Shown piece after piece: positions 14,980 to 17,096 of a stretch of 17,096 nt of DNA; positions within the stretch are counted from its first letter, which is position 1, and each line of letters begins with the position of its first letter. Origin of the DNA: Planctomycetota bacterium (GTDB lineage: Bacteria; Planctomycetota; UBA8108; UBA1146; JAJFFE01); assembly GCA_020425835.1 (NCBI GenBank), contig JAGQRC010000012.1:1-17096 (forward strand). Direction: 5' to 3'. The notes under the pieces are model-generated. The model had not been told where the DNA came from. It ran no database searches and saw only the letters and a list, made by a program, of their open reading frames with translations. The position numbers and the translations under genes were made by a program.

Positions 14980-15621
14980 TCAAGCAGCAGCAGATCTGGA
15001 CCGTCCGTTCGCGCCCGTCGAAGCGAGCGCTTCGTCTCTCAAGATCTCGAGTCGATCTCTCAACCGCTCGAGGAATTGCTCTTCACCTTCGTCGGGGCCG
15101 ATCTCCATCGGCTCCCCGTATCTCATGGTGATCCGCACCGGCCGCGGGATCGAAGAACCACGACGCCAAGCGTTCTCGTTTCCGACGATCGCGACCGGCA
15201 CGACACGCGCACCGCTCCGGCGGGCCAACATGCCGACACCACCCTTCAGCGGGCGCAACCGGCCATCCTCCGACCGCGTCCCCTCGGGGAAGATCACCAC
15301 GCAGTTGTCGCTCTTCAAGAGTTCCAACACCGTGCGCAGGGCCGATACCCCGATGCCCTCCCGTTCGAGAGGGATGGCTCCGTAGGCCCGGAGGACCGCT
15401 CCCCACCACTTCGGCCGGAACAGCGTGCGCCGCGCCAAGTAGCAGGACGGGCGGGCAATCGGCGCCCCGACCAGCATCGGGTCGAGGTAGCTCGCATGGG
15501 TCGACGCGAGCAGAACGGGCCCTTCGAGAGGCACTCTCTCCTTACCTCGGATGCCGAGGCGGAAGTAGACCTTGAAGCACGCGACCAATGCCCACTGGGT
15601 CAACCGGTAGATCAGGCGCAC
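14980..15621 (-). CDS. plsC: 1-acyl-sn-glycerol-3-phosphate acyltransferase (PlsC family)
   Basis: A 213-residue membrane-associated acyltransferase that makes phosphatidic acid from lysophosphatidic acid. The catalytic HX4D motif is HASYLD (H42, D47). The glycerophosphate-binding motif is FPEGTRS (111-117), and block 4 is VPVAIVG (141-147). A hydrophobic N-terminal segment (4-20) anchors it. Start is GTG 15621, overlapping the last 10 nt of cmk, with GGAG 6 nt upstream, so the two are translationally coupled. cmk-plsC-rpsA is a recurring bacterial gene order. The exact acyl acceptor cannot be proved from sequence. Confidence 0.92.
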   Translation of the reverse strand: MRLIYRLTQWALVACFKVYFRLGIRGKERVPLEGPVLLASTHASYLDPMLVGAPIARPSCYLARRTLFRPKWWGAVLRAYGAIPLEREGIGVSALRTVLELLKSDNCVVIFPEGTRSEDGRLRPLKGGVGMLARRSGARVVPVAIVGNENAWRRGSSIPRPVRITMRYGEPMEIGPDEGEEQFLERLRDRLEILRDEALASTGANGRSRSAAA

Positions 15622-16334
15622 GTCTCACTCCACTCCGGAGGGACGCACTCGAGAATCCGTTCGACGACTTGCGCCGGCGTCAGGTCCGTCGAGTCGATGA
15701 CGACCGCACCCGTCGGCTCGATCAATGGCGCGACCACTCGATTGCGGTCGAAGCGATCCCTTGCGGCGACATCCGCCTCGACTTCCTCGAGAGACACGTC
15801 TTCGCCCCGCCCGAGCAACTCGCGATGCCGGCGTTCCGCTCGCGCAGACAACGACGCCGTCAGGAACACCTTTGCCGCGGCGTCCGGAAAGACGACCGAC
15901 CCCATGTCCCGGCCCTCGGTCACGATCGGAACCGACGCCCGGATACTCCGCTGCAGAGGCAGGAGCGCAGCGCGCACCTCGGCATCGTCTGCGAACCAAT
16001 GGACCTCACGAGTGACGATACTGGTGTGCAGCTCGTCGCCGAGGTCTATCCCGTCTACCGTCACTCGGAACTCTCGAGGTCCGCTCGCGTCCGATTCGTG
16101 GATCTCGATCCGATGATCCCCGATCACACCGAGAGCCAGGTTCCGACGGCGCTCATCGGAGAGCTGCTCGATCTTCGGTCCCGACGTGCTCCGCAGCACC
16201 AGACAAGCAACCGTCCGGTACACGGTTCCCGATGAGAACGCGATCGCGCCGAGGCGATCCGCCAGGAGTCGGACCGCGGTGCTCTTCCCACAACCGGCTG
16301 GGCCGTCGATAGTGATGATCCGGGAATCCTGCAA
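15612..16334 (-). CDS. cmk: Cytidylate kinase
   Basis: A 240-residue (d)CMP kinase (E. coli 227) that converts CMP or dCMP to the diphosphate. P-loop GPAGCGKST is at 11-19, the CMP-binding EGRDMGSVVFPDA at 140-152, and the arginine-rich lid region RDRFDRNRVVAPL at 192-204. The usual D(S/T)GAxYR reads SSGTVYR (34-40), so its Asp is a Ser. Start is TTG 16334, the only start codon close before RIITIDGPAG in this frame; no clear ribosome-binding site is seen. The open frame continues far upstream but there it only shadows the glycosyltransferase gene. It lies 134 nt after the glycosyltransferase stop and overlaps plsC by 10 nt. Confidence 0.95.
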   Translation of the reverse strand: MQDSRIITIDGPAGCGKSTAVRLLADRLGAIAFSSGTVYRTVACLVLRSTSGPKIEQLSDERRRNLALGVIGDHRIEIHESDASGPREFRVTVDGIDLGDELHTSIVTREVHWFADDAEVRAALLPLQRSIRASVPIVTEGRDMGSVVFPDAAAKVFLTASLSARAERRHRELLGRGEDVSLEEVEADVAARDRFDRNRVVAPLIEPTGAVVIDSTDLTPAQVVERILECVPPEWSETCA

Positions 16335-16468
16335 GTTCGCGCTATCTGCCCGTGTTCGGATTGCGCCAGCAGCCCCGTTCGACTTCGCTCCTCGCGTGCT
16401 GGCGGTCGGGTCGATCGATCGGGACCCGTCGAAGCGGCGTTCTCGCCCCTCGAGAGAAGCCCGATAGG

Positions 16469-17096
16469 CTACGGAACCGACTCCCCCGGAGCAAGGGTCC
16501 GACGCCAAAAGTGCCCCCCCGGACTCGGGATGCCCGCGATCGACCACCGGAAGACCATCGCGTATCCGTAGGCGAAGAGTGCCAGCAGCGGCAAGGACAG
16601 GGGCTGCCCGCCGCGTAGAGTGGCGGCGATCGCGGCCAGGACGTAGGCCGTCATTCCCGCCTCGGCCCAGCCCACCAGGCCGATCCGCCGACGGCGCCCG
16701 TCCGTCGACCCCCGCTTCGGCGTGCGCTCGAACACCCGAGAGCGGCCGAACGCTCCGCGGAGCACCGCGCGAGTGTTGTGCACGGTCATCCCCAGGCCGA
16801 GCGCCATCAGGTGAGGGATGGTCCAGAGGTAGGTCCTCATCGGACTCCGCCGGCTCGACAGCGCCCGGCCGTAGAAGAGTGCTACCGAGAGGGTTGCGAA
16901 ACCGAAGAACGGAACATCCGCCCACAGCCAGCGTCCCGCGCTGCCGATGCGAAGGAGAACAGCGGGTGGAACTGCCAGGACCAGGACCCAGAGGAGCAAG
17001 TAGTTCAGGTTGCCGGTCAGGTAGAAAACGAGGTCGAGTCGCTCGCGCCACGACAGCGACGATCGGAGCACTCGTCCGAGCCAGGCGACTGCCGTA
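16469..17096 (-). CDS. GT2-family membrane glycosyltransferase, C-terminal part (cut by window edge)
   Basis: The frame stays open to the right edge (about 208 codons), so the GTG at 17071 is probably internal. It shows the multi-spanning C-terminus of cellulose-synthase-like family 2 glycosyltransferases: LSWRERLDLVFYLTGNLNY, then about five hydrophobic segments, and the cytosolic signature PHLMALGLGMTVHNTRAVL with GRSRVFERTPKRG. The catalytic domain would lie outside the window, so the sugar and product cannot be told. The family assignment is from memory of this C-terminal pattern. The gene is followed by cmk after 134 nt. Confidence 0.75.
   Translation of the reverse strand, partial: TAVAWLGRVLRSSLSWRERLDLVFYLTGNLNYLLLWVLVLAVPPAVLLRIGSAGRWLWADVPFFGFATLSVALFYGRALSSRRSPMRTYLWTIPHLMALGLGMTVHNTRAVLRGAFGRSRVFERTPKRGSTDGRRRRIGLVGWAEAGMTAYVLAAIAATLRGGQPLSLPLLALFAYGYAMVFRWSIAGIPSPGGHFWRRTLAPGESVP

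Overview
The window looks like an ordinary chromosomal segment of a GC-rich, diderm-type bacterium. No phage, transposon, CRISPR or tRNA/rRNA signal was seen. Starts are a mix of ATG, GTG and TTG. Several features recall Planctomycetota or a neighbouring deep lineage: an FHA-fused membrane Ser/Thr kinase, small CC...CxxC zinc-ribbon proteins, and a PurN with a GEGFYGMRVH loop. This placement is inference and is not tested.

Layout, left to right. (1) 1-156, minus: the 5' end of mraZ, the first gene of the division and cell wall (dcw) cluster that would continue outside the window. It is preceded by about 800 bp with no convincing gene (157-956). That gap holds a three-unit MraZ box at 588-612 and a second, oppositely oriented TGGGG array at 913-937. 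(2) 957-2196, minus: two overlapping genes for Cys-rich, probably zinc-binding proteins of unknown function. (3) A 300-bp divergent promoter region, then a plus-strand run: dnaE, a YggS/PLPBP protein, an FHA-kinase-TM protein, a trimeric-type purine nucleoside phosphorylase, a ClpP-family protease and PurN (2497-11662). (4) A convergent minus-strand run, read from the right edge: a GT2 glycosyltransferase C-terminus, cmk, plsC, rpsA, an intrinsic terminator, then an exported protein of unknown function (17096-11706).

The genes are mostly housekeeping: DNA replication (dnaE), nucleotide metabolism (purine nucleoside phosphorylase, purN, cmk), translation (rpsA), membrane lipid synthesis (plsC), PLP homeostasis (yggS) and proteolysis (clpP). 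cmk-plsC-rpsA is a familiar bacterial arrangement. I did not find a clearly new multi-gene system. The best leads are the mraZ control region with its unusually long leader, the uncharacterised zinc-ribbon pair divergent from dnaE, the Asn-to-Asp change in the purine nucleoside phosphorylase base-recognition site, and the large uncharacterised helical domain on the kinase.
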